From: Parietaria judaica
Lineage: Eukaryota > Streptophyta > Magnoliopsida > Rosales > Urticaceae
DNA length: 64,000 bases
Direction of reading: 5' to 3'
Assembly: GCA_954871525.1 (NCBI GenBank)
Contig: OX940863.1
Coordinates: 40,224,501-40,288,500, forward strand
In this document: positions 33,972 to 45,949 of the stretch, piece after piece
Layout: the number at the start of each line of letters is the position of its first letter
Numbering within the stretch: position 1 is the first letter of the stretch
Made by a program: the position numbers and the translations under genes
The notes under the pieces: generated by a model
Told to the model about the DNA's origin: nothing
The model's database searches: none
The model's input: only the letters and a program-made list of their open reading frames with translations

Positions 33972-35170
33972 GTTAATGCGTAAAAATGGCTTTAACTTAG
34001 GGTCGGATCCAAGGTTCGGGTCCCAAGATTGACCCGCTGAACACGTGGATAATTGAATGCTGAGTCAACGCGGGTTGACTAATGATCGTTAAAGCTGGAA
34101 GCGAATCCGTCGTCTTGGATGAGTCTATGGGTTGTCCTTGGCGATCCTCGGCAAACTTCCCTCGTGGGGGCGAAGTCCGTATCACAGCGAAGCTCCTCGT
34201 CGGACTCCCCTTGTGGTGGCGAAGTCCGGGCAGGGTCCTTGTCTTAGCGAAGCTCCTCGTCTGAGCAGAGTCCTTGTCTTGGCAATATCCTCGTCTAGGC
34301 GAACTCCGGTCTTGATGAAGCTCCGAGCTGGTCTTGATGATTCTTCGTGATTCTCCTTCCTTGGCAAGATCCTACGGCGAGGGAGGACCTTCAAAAAAGG
34401 GTGGATTGGGCCCGTGCCCCGACACTTATGGTTCGGCGAGGCTGCCTACGTATCTCAGTTTAAGAGAATCAGGTCCCACCTAGTTCGAGGTTAGTGATAA
34501 ACGGCAGGTGAATGACGATGTGGTTTGACTCGTCGAAAGTACCGATGTTGGCGGCACGGGGGTGACCCTTGGCCAGGCGGCTGGGTATTATCGGCGCGAA
34601 GTGTTCTTCGTTGACCCCGTCGGCGTATGCGAGCTCGTTGTGACGAGGGGCCTTATCCGGACGAGGAGTGCTCCTTGTCGACCTCCAGGGGCCTGTGAAT
34701 TTTTCTCCTGCTGCAGGGTAGTTGCCGCGGCCCCTAGCCCTGTCAAGGGGCTCGTCGGTGCTTCTTGATTCATCTTTGATGTCTTCTGGTTGTCCGCGAG
34801 TTTGTATGTTGAGTCCGGGAGAATCTGGAGGATTTCCCGGGGATCTTCGTGATCTCGGATCTCCTAGTCATGTGGAATAATTAAAGTTATGCCCTCGTCA
34901 AGTTATGACGAGGGTGCTTGTCAGGCTTTCCACCTTGTCGGCCTCGTCGCCTCGTCGGCCTCGTCGCCTCGTCGGCCTTGTCGACTCGTCGGTCTCGTCG
35001 CCTCGTCGGCTTCGTCGCCTAATCGGCCTTGTCGGCTTGTCGCCTCGTCGGCCTTGTCGGCTTGCCACCTCGTCGGCCTTGTTCCCTCGTCGGCCTTGTT
35101 CCCTCGTCGGCCTTTTGACATTTACCAAAAGGGGCCCAGTTTTTATATGTTACTAAAAAAGAACATAACA
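33972..35170. mobile_element. Solo LTR, 1.2 kb, in the right palindrome arm
   Basis: TGTTAATGCG ... ACATAACA flanked by ATAAG on both sides (33967-33971 and 35171-35175). The left palindrome arm supplies the empty site (CGGTTTTCTTAATAAAGTTTACC). It is G/C-rich compared with its surroundings and unrelated to the copia LTRs. Orientation was not determined. It contains a minisatellite of CTCGTCGGCCTTGTC-like units at 34930-35125. Confidence 0.85.
34930..35125. repeat. Minisatellite of CTCGTCGGCCTYGTC units inside the solo LTR
   Basis: About 13 units of roughly 15 bp with variation between GTCGCC, GTCGGCT and GTTCC endings. It produces several spurious R/P/A-rich ORFs on both strands. A palindrome CCCTCGTCA...TGACGAGGG lies just upstream near 34892-34915. 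Confidence 0.8.
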
Positions 35171-35572
35171 ATAAGTTTACCAAATTTCCAGAAAAAGATG
35201 AATTCATACAATTATATACGTTTATTTTTTATTTTATTGGGTATTTATAATAATGTGAATTTAATATACACAATACTAATATAAATAATATTGTGTATTT
35301 AATATATACACGGGATTAAGCACGATATTAATAATGTAGAAGTGTAAACCACAAACTTATAAGTACGATAAGTACACATTAATATACGGTTTTCAAAATA
35401 CACAAAATATTGTTTTCAAAATAATAAACCCCTAAACATAATAATATTGTTTTTAAACATATAATAAAACCGTAAACATAAATAAAGCCCTAACCACAAG
35501 CACAAAAACTAATATTGTTTTTAGAAGAACGTTATTTATACTTACTAATTATATATATATACTATTTACAAA

Positions 35573-36343
35573 CTACTCCTTGTTCTCGTTCTCGTTCCCC
35601 TTTTCCTTCTCCTTCTTAGCTTTTTTGTCCTCCTCTCTCGGCATGTTGTTCCCTGCGTTTATGTCTAGGACGATGTTGTCCATGGTCAGCACTTCTTGCA
35701 CGATGGTTGTGTGAGCATCTTGCACGTCCTCCTCGCTCGGCATGTTGTTCCATGCGTTTGTTTCTATCACGATGTTGGTCAGCACTTCTTGCACGATGTT
35801 GGTGTGAACATTAGCTGCAACGCCGGATTGCTCGATATCTACAACGGTCAGCACAGTGTCATTGGCCGTTTCCATGCTGACGCTGGTCTGAACGTTAGCT
35901 GCGTCGCCGGGTTGCACGAATAAGTTTTCAACAGTCGCCAGTGGGTCATTGGTTTCCAAGACGACATTGGTGGGAAGGTTAGCTACGACACCCGGTTGCA
36001 CACTGCCGTCAGTGTCAATGGTAAACATTGTGTCCTCGGGTACTAGCCAGCCACCGTTCTGAACGGGAAACGTTTCATTCTCGTTGACCTGAACGTTAGT
36101 CGAAAAGTGCCCAGCAGCTTCATGGCACGCGTCCTCGTCCACGCCCGCTCCATACGCTGTTTTCTCGCCATCGTTTTCATTGGAATTGGATAACTAGTCA
36201 TTATCTTGCCAAACTGGAACGGCAACGGGACTCCGACGATACTCGGCTGGACACTCGAGAAAGCACATTAGGTTATCTCCAACCCCCACAATATATGTCA
36301 TTATGGCTTTAAGATTGACGGCCAACATTCTGTCGATATTCGC
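35573..36343 (-). pseudogene. Putative plant transposon protein, last exon, right palindrome copy
   Basis: Starts after CAG at 36343 with ANIDRMLAVNLKAIMTYIV, then FLECPAEYRRSPVAVPVWQ, a stop near 36194, and from 36142 an open frame of 189 residues (MDEDACHEAAGHFSTNVQVN ... KKAKKEKEKGNENENKE). It contains repeated segments such as AANVHTNIVQEVLTNIVIET and AHTTIVQEVLTMDNIVLDI, and an acidic-basic tail. The exons encoding the conserved core are absent on this side because the palindrome ends in the preceding intron (about 36361). Left-arm counterpart: 27734-27788 plus 30007-30302. Confidence 0.65.
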
Positions 36344-36429
36344 CTGAATATAGCCAATTAAATTCAACTTTAAATATTTTTAAAAGTTACACGGTCAGAT
36401 TGACAACTATTTTTTTATATATATATAAA

Positions 36430-37113
36430 TACATCGGGTTACATGTTTTTCCCAACACTTGGTGCCTTGCCTTTTTTGTTCTGAGCCAAAATGTTTTTTT
36501 TCCCAGTAGCACCAATAAATGTCATGAAAGTCTCGACATTTGCTTTGAGAATATTTCGTGGAGCTGGTGCAAACTCTTTGTCTTTGAAGACATATTGTAG
36601 TTCAAAATTATCTGGTTGTAAGAGTCGCAGGGGGAGTTCAACGCAATGTCAATGTAAACGTCTTTTGAAATTTTAATTTACAGGCGATTAAGACTCTCAG
36701 ATTAGATGATCATTTTTAGAACACGATCACTTGCATTGACCCTGCAGTCATTCTTGTTCTGAGCAAGTTTATCATGATCTTGAATCTTGCATGTCGAGAC
36801 TCAATTTCTCATACAACCTTTGGAGATGTTGTATCATTTCCCATGCAGTCATGGGCTCATGCTGCTCCATCAGATTTGCACTTATGGTGGCCAGCATGAG
36901 ACATGAGACTTGGGCTGCGTCATCGGTGTACTTCTTATAAGCATCCCTTTCTGCACGGGTCATAGTTGTTGGTGGTTCATCAGGATGTTAATCGGTGACG
37001 ATGTATTCCTTCTTTTCATGTGTGAGCACTACTTTGAGGATGTTAATCGGAGAATTCTTTCCATTCAATATGTTGTCATTTTCAAGGATCGATCTCAGTG
37101 AGCTGTTAGACAT
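36430..37113 (-). pseudogene. Copia gag remnant
   Basis: From 37113: MSNSSLRSILENDNILNGKN, LKVVLTHEKKEYIVTD, a stop, then AERDAYKKYTDDAAQVSC and LEQ-type LMLATISANLMEQHEPMTAW, EMIQHLQRLYEK. This is the typical plant copia gag amino region. A stop near 36775 and later shifts break it. It ends where the palindrome right arm begins (about 36365), so the rest of the element is missing. The capsid protein packages element RNA. Confidence 0.8.
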
Positions 37114-39490
37114 TGTGTCTTTTCTACAAATGTAAATTAAGATACAATAAATGAGCACAATAATAAAACTAATTTATGCATATTAATTTTAATGAACAAT
37201 TAGTATAAAAGATGCAACTATAATAACATTAGGATTTTAATGAAATTTGGTCAATAAATTAATTATAAAAAAAACCTTCATCGACTCCTTTAATTAAAGA
37301 ATTCGGGTTTAAATAACAGTTATACTTATTATATCTTTTACGATTCCTGATGATTAGAAAAAATACAATTATTAACTTCTAACCGGTTTTTCAAACTTAG
37401 TCTCCAGTACCTTATCCTGTTAGGGTTCCCGGTTAGGTACAACCAACACATTGAGCAGCAGGAATTAGATATGGCATCCTTCGCGCTTGTGTCATACTGA
37501 GTAAAAGCATTCTACCAGGAATTGCAATCCTACTTGGACTGGGTACACACATTACGAGGACTCAACACGTGGAAGACTATAGACCTAGTATTTAATGAGG
37601 GGTTTTAATTGGTGATCCGCTTTCCTATGTCTAGTACTAATATATATATTAACTAATATAATATATTTATAGCAGAAGACTTTGAATATAATTAAAATCC
37701 GATAATGACTCAAATTCAACTTTAAATGTTCAAAATGTGATTTTATAGAAGATTACTCTTATTCCTCTGTATTACTAATAAAAATAAGATCATAGTTATT
37801 TAAAAAAAATAACTATTTATCACATTTAACATTTAAGTTACCTAATATCAGATCTTGTAATATGGTTATTATCCGATGTTCGGACCGTTGGTCGGTTAAC
37901 ATGTTTTTCTGCTTAAAATAATTTTTAAAATGTTACCTGGACGGTTCGAAGGCATATTTCGCGATAATATTTCCCTGGGCCTAGCCCAAGCCCATCGCTC
38001 GCGTGAGCTGGGCGCGCTGCCTGGCAGCGAACCGGCCTTGTGGCCCTGCCTGAGAACTCGGCCCAGCCCAATTGGCAAGGGCTGGGCGCGTGCTTTGATC
38101 CGAGTACACGTGGGCCCAGGTTATAACCCGGATAGCCCACGTGTAATTTTTAAATCGAATTATTAATATTAATTATTATAAATGAAATTAATTATGAATT
38201 AAAATTAATTATGTTTAATTGATTAAAATTAAAATAAAGATGTTATTTCTGGATAAATAACATTGTCTTATTTTAAAATTCATAAAATTAAATATGGATG
38301 TTATTTAATGATTAAATAACATTGTCTTATTTAAAGATTAAAATATGGATGATAATTTTTTGCAAATAAAATCATTGTCTTATTTTAATATTTCATAAAT
38401 AATTATTAATGCGCATAAAATGTTAAATGATAATTCTTAGAGAATAAGTATTATTAACATAACATTATAAATATTCATAATAGATATAATTTGTTATAAC
38501 CTATTTTCAGAACCCTTAAACATAGTGTCTATGTTTGGATCATTATTAATATGTCGCTATAGGATAAATATAAATAATGAAGAGTAAAATGTAAAAGTAT
38601 TTATTATTAGTCGGAAAAATTTCAACTGTACAATCTTGTCTAAGGAAGAGGGAACCAAAAGTGGGGCCGGTTCACCATCCTTTTTTGGGTGACCAGTTAG
38701 GACCCCTCCCATCTACCTGGAGAGCGTACGGATTGATATATCACTACCGACAAAATAATAAACATAAAACTTAGGCTTATTTAAGATTACGTAATGTAAT
38801 AAATAAAGCCAAGATATAAACTTTGAATGTGTCATTAGTAGATAGTTTATATTAAGTTTTAATAACTTAGAAATTAAAAATGTTATTTTCTAAAAACAAT
38901 GGCAAGTATAGAATAAAACAAAGGTCTCTATTATTACTGTCACAAGGTCTGCTGACCACACCGCCTCGAGTCACCTTCGTGTGATTACTCCTCAGGAAAG
39001 GTGTGCTTGTGAGAGGTTTGACACCGTGATAGTTCCAAAAGAATCTGGGGACGGAAGAATCTTTGAAATGGACCGCGATTCAACCTAGTGTGACCATTTC
39101 CTAAGGACGACGTATCCAAGAGGATCCCGAGAACAAAAAATAATGGGTTAAGCTTGCACGGAAGTTGGTGCTTCCCGACCGCCTGTGATGATAGTTAATA
39201 TTCATAGGGAACTTTGGTAGTTCTTGTTTTGAATATTAATTAAGTTTATGACTAAAACATAGTTTAACCAAACTACACGGTTGATACCGCAAGTCAACTT
39301 AGAGTGACCATGCCATTAAGGACGGCAACGACGTGTACAGTCGGTTAAATTATCACGAAATAGTTAAAGGGTGTAATTAACGTTTTCCCAGAACATGTTT
39401 GCATCATGTAACTATTTCAAACAAAATATTTTCCTAAAATATTCTACGTATAATAAAGTTTAATAAGTTTCTTTTTCAATGTTAGTCTAA
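37114..39490. other. Decayed retrotransposon leader and LTR pieces, non-coding
   Basis: 37114-37850 is A/T-rich leader-like sequence upstream of the minus-strand gag. 37850-37970 matches the end of the copia LTR at 45720-45845 in the same orientation (CCGATGTTCGGAC, GGTCGGTTAACATGTTTTTC). 37975-38150 is a G/C-rich insert. 38160-38520 is an inverted homologue of 25790-26125. 38600-39480 shows no coding motif. Element boundaries could not be resolved. Confidence 0.45.
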
Positions 39491-39504
39491 AATGTCTATT
39501 CCAA

Positions 39505-40085
39505 ACAAGGTTCTAAATATCGACATCGATATCGTTTCGCACTCTCCAATTTACCGATATATTGCTTGCCGACGGGCATGCCGATGGATAAATCTGAAGA
39601 AAAAGATATATCGCTTGTCGAGAATATCGCATAATTTCACGGATATAACGCATGCCGATCAAAATATCGACAGATATTTCCGAAAATATTTTTAGTATTT
39701 CAATCATATTTTTATATAGTTTCTAAATTACCAATTTAATAAATATGACACATAGTTATAGCCTAAAAAACACTCATAAATCATAATATAACACAAACAT
39801 ATAACATAAAAGTCATACCTCGTAACATAATATCGACATAACATAAAATAAGCTAGGCATTGTAATAAAGTCATAGAGTACAAAAATATATATGAAGCAC
39901 GATTTTAAATGCCGATATCGATGTCGTTTCGCACTCTCTATTTTACATATATATCGACGCTTGCCGACAGATAAATGTGAATAAATGGATATATCGATTT
40001 TCTACGAATATCGTATCGCACTTCTCATTTTCTGGGCATGTCGTGGATATATTGAGGACATATCTTGATATTTAAAACCATGATC
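39505..40085. repeat. CGATATCG-rich duplicated segment, MITE-like
   Basis: Two diverged copies (about 39508-39690 and 39903-40080) share ATCGATATCGTTTCGCACTC or its variant and GCTTGCCGAC. The second copy has opposed ends (TTTTAAATGCCGATATCG and TTGATATTTAAAACCAT), suggesting a small inverted-repeat element. The ORFs on either strand (39492-39707) are by-products. Confidence 0.5.
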
Positions 40086-40399
40086 CCAAATATATATAGA
40101 ATAATCTGATGTGTATTTAATTTCAAGAAAATAAAAGTTCGAATAAATAATTTTGTTCACTTATTGATTATCTTTTGTGTTTAACTGGTATTTCCACTCG
40201 TTATTACAAGAGAGTAATCCGAAATTTCTTGAACTCTATAAATGGCTAAACGTGAACAAAGAGAAGGTAATCACCCAACCCAATGATTGGTTAAGGTTGA
40301 AACCTTTTACTGAATTTATGATTCAGAAGACAATCATAAGTTGACTGTGTGAGTCAAAGTAATGGGATAATTATTTCAGTGGGAGCAAGTCGTTTAAAT

Positions 40400-43128
40400 A
40401 TAATAAATTGTTGTTTTCAAGAACAATATTTATTATACTCCTGACTTACGTGGAAATTCAAATGTCCACTTATATAAACAAAGTTTTATCATTGTAGATA
40501 ATAATGAAATTATTATTTACGAAATGATCTAGTTGTTTATATTTATTGTCCGGTGAAGTGAAATAAATGAGCTCAAACCATTATGAAATAATGAATGAAT
40601 AATATGGATGTGACATCCAGAAAAGGGTTAACGATGAAAGTGATCGATCATACCTAAGGCATCTAAAAGATAGTGATATTAATTTGGATGAGATAAACAG
40701 GATGAACCAATGCGTGAACTGTTCGTCAGTTCCCTGCCTGTTTGAGAATCTTGTCTAAAGATTAAAATGATTAAAAGACCATTTTTATAAGAAAGGGTCT
40801 AAAGAGGCACAGTTCCTATAAATCTTGTACATACTTGGTGTATATGGTCCATTAAACAAGTTCGAGAAGGATATGAATACTTTATCTAATGATTGGCAAG
40901 TATTCAAAGGTAAAGGTATGAATGCAAAGTAAATTAGAACTTATGTGAGTTCAAGAAATTTATTGCATGAATCGAATTTTAAATTCGATAAATCACTAAC
41001 GGCTCTTCAGTTATTCTGAAGTACTGAGTCTGAACTTTTAATTCAGTGATCACCTGTAACAGAAATTAATTCTCTGTTCGCCAACGGTTCCTTGCACACG
41101 TCAAGCACATTGAGGTGTTCTAGAAAGAAGGAACAAAAACCTTTTAGAAATGATTAAGGGGAAAGAATCATTTTACATTAATCATTTAATGGGACTCGGA
41201 CGAGATATAGTTTATGATCATATAAGAGAGTAATTGTTTTTTTTTTCAGCAATAGTAACTGTTTTGGAATATGACTATAATAAACTATGAACCTCAAGGT
41301 AAAATATTACTGGACGAATTGTTAGATGACAAAGTAATTACACAATCAACAGCGCCTGTTGATAATCAGAGTTCGAAAACCACGGTCCCAAAATCAGAAC
41401 CAAGTGATACTCAGATGTAGTGGGAGGTTGAAGAAACCAGTTAAACACTACGAGTAATCCTAGTTAGAGTTTCACTTGGAACTCAAAGGGGTACTCAGAC
41501 GTAGTGGGAGGTTCAAAAGACCAGTTGAACGCTACGAACACACCCAGTTGGAATTTCACCTAGCTGTTACAAACACTAGCGTTGAAGATACCATAGGCTA
41601 CAAGCAAGCTATGGTTGATCCTGATGAGGGAGAATGGCACGAAGCCATGAACCAAGAAATAGAATCTATATATTCTAATCAAGTCTGGAACTTGTAGACT
41701 TACTGGATGGCTTCAAAACCATTGGCTGTAAGTGTTTATACAAGAGGAAGAGATGAATGGACGGGAAGGTTAAAACCTTCAAAGCTAGTATAGTGGCAAT
41801 GGGTTATACCCAAAGAGAAGGTATTAGTTTCGAGGAAACTTTCTCTCCTGTCACTAAAGTCCATCTGGATTCTCATGGGCATAGCCTGTAGTCTCAATTA
41901 CGAGATTCGGCAGATGGACGTCAAAACCGCTTTTCTGAACGGGTATATTGATGAAAACATCTATATGGACCAACCAGAAGGGTTCGTGCAAGAGGGTCAA
42001 GAAGGGAAGGTTTGCAGATTACTCAAATCCATTTATGGATTGAAGCAAGCTTCCAGATCTTGGAATCTAAGGTTTGATGAGACCATCAAGACCTATGGAT
42101 TCATACAGAACATCACTGAGGCTTGCATTTACAAACTCAATGATGATACCGTGCAAATATTTCTTGTTCTATATGTCGACGATATTCTTCTCATTGGAAA
42201 CAGTATGAAGAGGTTATCGGGTGTGAAAGCGTGGCTATCTACAGACTTCTATGTAATGGGATGAGGCTATTGAAAACAGTTATGTTCTTGGGATCCGTAT
42301 TTTTAGGGATCGCAACAACAGACTTCTAGCCTTATCACAAGAAGCCTACATAGATAAGGTGCTTGATCGTTTTGTAATGGCAAACTCCAAGGGAGGTAAT
42401 TTATCAGCCAGACATGGAGTGTTCGTTAACAGGAAGCAGTGCCCTACTTCTCCGGAAGAGCAAGACGAGATAAGGCGAATACCCTATGCTTCAGCAGTGG
42501 GAGGTCTGATGTACGCTATGCAGTGTACTAGGCCAGACATCTATTACGCTGTGGGAATTGTAAGCAGATACCAATCCAACCCGGGTATGGCTCACTGGCC
42601 TGCAGTGAAGAACATTCTCAAGTATCTTCGGAGAACGAGAGACTATACGTTACACTGACTCAGACTTTATTTCTGATAGAGACGCGAGAAAGTCAACGGT
42701 TGGAGCAGTGTTCACCCTTGCTGGTAGAGCGATATTCTGGAGAAGCATAAAGCTATCCTGTATCGCGGATTCCACAATGGAAAGCCGAATGCATGGCCAC
42801 CTGAGAGGAAGCCAAAGAATCATTTTGGCTCAAGAATTTCTAAATAGAGCTAGGAGTAGCTCCAGATGTAGATGACCCCCAAACACTATACTGTGACAAC
42901 AATGGTGCGGTGGCAAATTCTAAAAAGCCCAGAGTTCATAACAAGGCGAAACATATAGAACGTAAATACCATCTCATAAGAGAGATAGTGTGTCATGGCG
43001 ACATAAGGGTTGTGAAAATAGCTTCGGAAGATAATCTGGCTGATCCGTTCACCAAGACGTTGCTAGAGAAAATATTCAGGAGGCATCTGGAGAATATGGG
43101 TCTAAAAGACATAGGTCATCTTCTTTAA
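40400..43128 (+). pseudogene. Copia polyprotein remnant (integrase to RNase H)
   Basis: Very degraded until 41400: a GAG-pre-integrase-like segment (YLRHLKDSDINLDEINRM near 40650). From 41476: LRRSGRFKRPVERYEHTQLE, then WHEAMNQEIESIYSNQVW, and the reverse transcriptase with QMDVKTAFLNGYID (near 41910) and the catalytic YVDDILLIGNS (near 42170). 42359-42658 has YASAVGGLMYAMQCTRPDI; 42910-43128 is the RNase H end with KHIERKYHLIREIV, stop 43126-43128. Many stops and shifts. A 72-bp segment around the RRSGR motif is duplicated (about 41411-41560). A short purine-rich tract (AAGTGGGAGA) and the 3' LTR follow. Confidence 0.88.
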
Positions 43129-43143
43129 GTACAAGTGGGAGAT

Positions 43144-45905
43144 TGTTGGACATGTGTCCTTAAATAAGCTGTTTTCATCCATTTGTAAAAGATTATGACA
43201 AGTCGTTGAATAAAAGATGGTGCTTATTATGTTAATCTTATTATAGTTTCTGGTAGAGTAAAATAGAATGTTTATTCCTTAGTTCATAAATGATGCTATT
43301 ATGTTATTATTATCACAATAGTGCCAATGTGAGGAAGAATTAATAATCATAATAAATTAACTTCAAATGTCTGTGACCTGATTAACTGGGTGAGAGCCCA
43401 TTAATTGTATAAGGTCATTGGTGTAACTAAGTGACAATCCTATTCTGGATTTTGTGTGTGTCACACTCACTAGAAGGGAATTAAGTATGAAGTGTCTTCA
43501 TACTGGACTGGACCTGACTTCAACTCCGGAAGTTATCATATAAGACCGTCACTGATAACTTGGAGTTTCGTCACTAGTAGAAGATCAAATGGATATTCGA
43601 TCTAAGTCCTGAGTGATCTTGAGTCTGAGTTGCTGGCTTGATTGTTCTTTGATTTAACCGTTAAAGAGAACCATATATTACTGTTTTTCCCAACACTATT
43701 ATTTTGGGAACATGATAGTCAGTAGTAAGGGTAGCTTGGTCATAGACATGGGCATCACACAGCTCTCTTCAGAGTCATGATGATTCCCTTGATTGTCGGT
43801 GGTGAGAAGTACGAGGTACCCGTGCACAACTTATGAATTGAAACCATAAGTGGGTTACTCGTGATATTACTGACTGAGTCAAGGATGAAAATGAAATGAG
43901 GGGCATAACGGTAAAAACCGCATGCTCATGTGTGGATCATCAAGTGAAAGATCAATAACTCGAATTTGATTGTATCAATGGACACCCTGCTGTAATAGAG
44001 GGAATAATATATATTGTATAACTAAAGAGTGCAGCCTCAGGTTTATACTGGACTTACACCGAGGTATGACGAACATCCTAGCAGTTTGTTGGAGCTTAAG
44101 TGGTACGGGTCCATGGTCCCCAGGATAGCTTCGTAACAGATGATTCGTACGTGATAGGAATATTTTGAGATGTTTAATCATTTGGTAATATTTATAAAAC
44201 TGAAGTTTGTGGCAGACATCAGATAGTTTTATCAGTAGCGTTGTAAAAGTACCATATCTTGGTAACCGAAATTAACTGACAAAAGAAAGTATAATTTGGA
44301 TTTATAGTCAACATGAAAGTTGTTGGAAATTAAATTCTAAAAAACTTTGCTTTTTGAACCGAGTCGTTTCGACGTACGGTTTGTGATTTAGAGAATTTCT
44401 AAGTTTGTGATCGTTTCGCTAAACTATGAAATTAAATCAAATGTCACGTATTTAAATGATGGTGTGGCACCATGACATTTGAATGTGTGATATTGAGATC
44501 AGAGGATATTATTATAACTTAGTTATTTGGATTTAATTATTAATAGCTTATTAATAATTAATAGATTTATATTAATAATAAATAATATATATTTATATAT
44601 ATATATATATATATATATTAATATGTGTAAATCGATATGCACCCATGGAATAAGGAATTGATTCCTATTCGCATGATGAGACTTGGTCTTTTCATAATTG
44701 CGGCATAAGTACCAAATATTTTTGTATTTGAGCAAAATCCTAAAATCAATTTAATCCATTGGATCGGTTAGGATTTAATATCAACCGTTGGATTAAGATA
44801 ATTGATTTTAACCCTAAATATAATTCAAAATTAATAGCTTGGTGACCAAGCTTAGGGTTTTCTAATTTTACCTAATTAATTGTATCCGTTAGATCGGTTT
44901 AAGATTTAATTTTTGCCGTCGGATTGGAAATTAATTAATAATATATAATTATCTAATATATAATGTGGATAGAATCGAATTATGGCTTTTACCAAGTCCT
45001 TGGGTATTTGATTTTATCCTGAATTAATTTGATTTATTAGATCGGTTTAAGATTTATCTCAGCCGTTGGATATAGATAATTAATTTTCGAATTATATATA
45101 TATTCGACTTCAAGATAAGAGGATAAGATTGGATTATGATTTTTACCAAGTCTTTCTTATTTAATTAAATCCTTAATTAATTATATCCCTTGGGTTTAAA
45201 TAAGATTAAATCTAGACCATTTGATTGAAATAATAAATTATATTTAATATAAAGAATTCAAAAATTAGGGAGGGAATTTCTCTAATTCGGTTACAGTCTG
45301 AGCCTATAAATAGGGAGCTCATTCTACACATTTTTCACACCTTTCCCGAAAACAAAAAAAAAATCAAACTCTCCCTCTCTCCTTAGGGTCTACGAATTTT
45401 TCCTCTGACCTCTCTCTAGTTCGGCTTAAGAGACTTAGTCCGGAAGCTTAAAAAGAACCATCAGTTAAAGTTTGCGACGGAGTCCTGCCAGCGAAGCCCA
45501 CGCTTCGGTACAAAGAATCCAGAAGAATATCCCAGAAGATCACGGGTGTTTCCCTCAGCACCGGCGGAGCCCTGCCAAGTTCAGAACGCACAGCAGAAAG
45601 TCGACAACTGAGGTACGGCCTTATGCATTGGGTTAATAAATGCGACCATTTACTGCTTTCTATTTATTTCCTATAGACTAGATTATTAATAATGATTTAT
45701 GAATTAAATTACCGAATATTTATTAGATCTTGTAATATGGTTATTATCCGATGTTCGGACTGTTGGTCGGTTAACATGTTTTTCCGCTTAAAATAATTTT
45801 TTAAATGTTACCCGGACTGTTTGAATGCATATTTCGCGATAATATTCACGGGATCCGAGACGTGATCCCCAGAAAATTGGTATCGTAGAGATCCAATTCC
45901 CAACA
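43144..45905 (+). repeat. Copia 3' LTR, 2.76 kb
   Basis: Begins TGTTGGACATGTGTCC right after the polypurine tract and ends CAATTCCCAACA. It is homologous to the solo LTR 21271-24191 (inverted) and to 61554 onward. It includes a (TA)n run near 44600 and a TATAAATAGG box near 45305. The 5' LTR is only represented by the short piece at 37850-37970. Confidence 0.85.
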
Positions 45906-45937
45906 ATTGGTATCAGAGCTAGATCCAATTTCCAACA
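45906..45937 (+). repeat. Primer-binding-site-like sequence attached to the end of the copia LTR
   Basis: ATTGGTATCAGAGCTAGATCC follows the LTR end directly. TGGTATCAGAGC (45908-45919) is the usual plant copia primer-binding site for initiator methionine tRNA. The 32-base block is a near copy of the last 30 bases of the LTR (ATTGGTATCGTAGAGATCC), both ending CCAACA. A primer-binding site belongs after a 5' LTR, so its presence here is unusual. Confidence 0.75.
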
Positions 45938-45949
45938 ACGCATACCAGC

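Larger units (their letters stand above)
31781..36361. repeat. Large palindrome, inner part; axis at about 33210
   Basis: 31781-33200 is the inverted copy of 33220-33971 plus 35171-35385, with a 19-base spacer (33201-33219). Including the outer left pieces (27717-27788 and 30007-30302), the right arm reaches 36361. Both arms carry the same gene content: the last exon of the transposon protein gene, an A/T-rich spacer and a GRF zinc-finger gene. Insertions differ between arms (two LTRs and a MITE in the left, one solo LTR in the right), so the duplication came first. Transcripts across the axis could fold into long hairpin RNA. Confidence 0.85.

Noticed and set aside
34562..35284. Several 60-131-residue ORFs on both strands
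   Set aside because: They arise from the CTCGTCGGCC minisatellite in a solo LTR; composition is repetitive and no start context or motif supports them.
37896..38166. G/C-rich ORFs on both strands
   Set aside because: A short G/C-rich insert in LTR-derived sequence; frames are unsupported and end in A/T-rich DNA.
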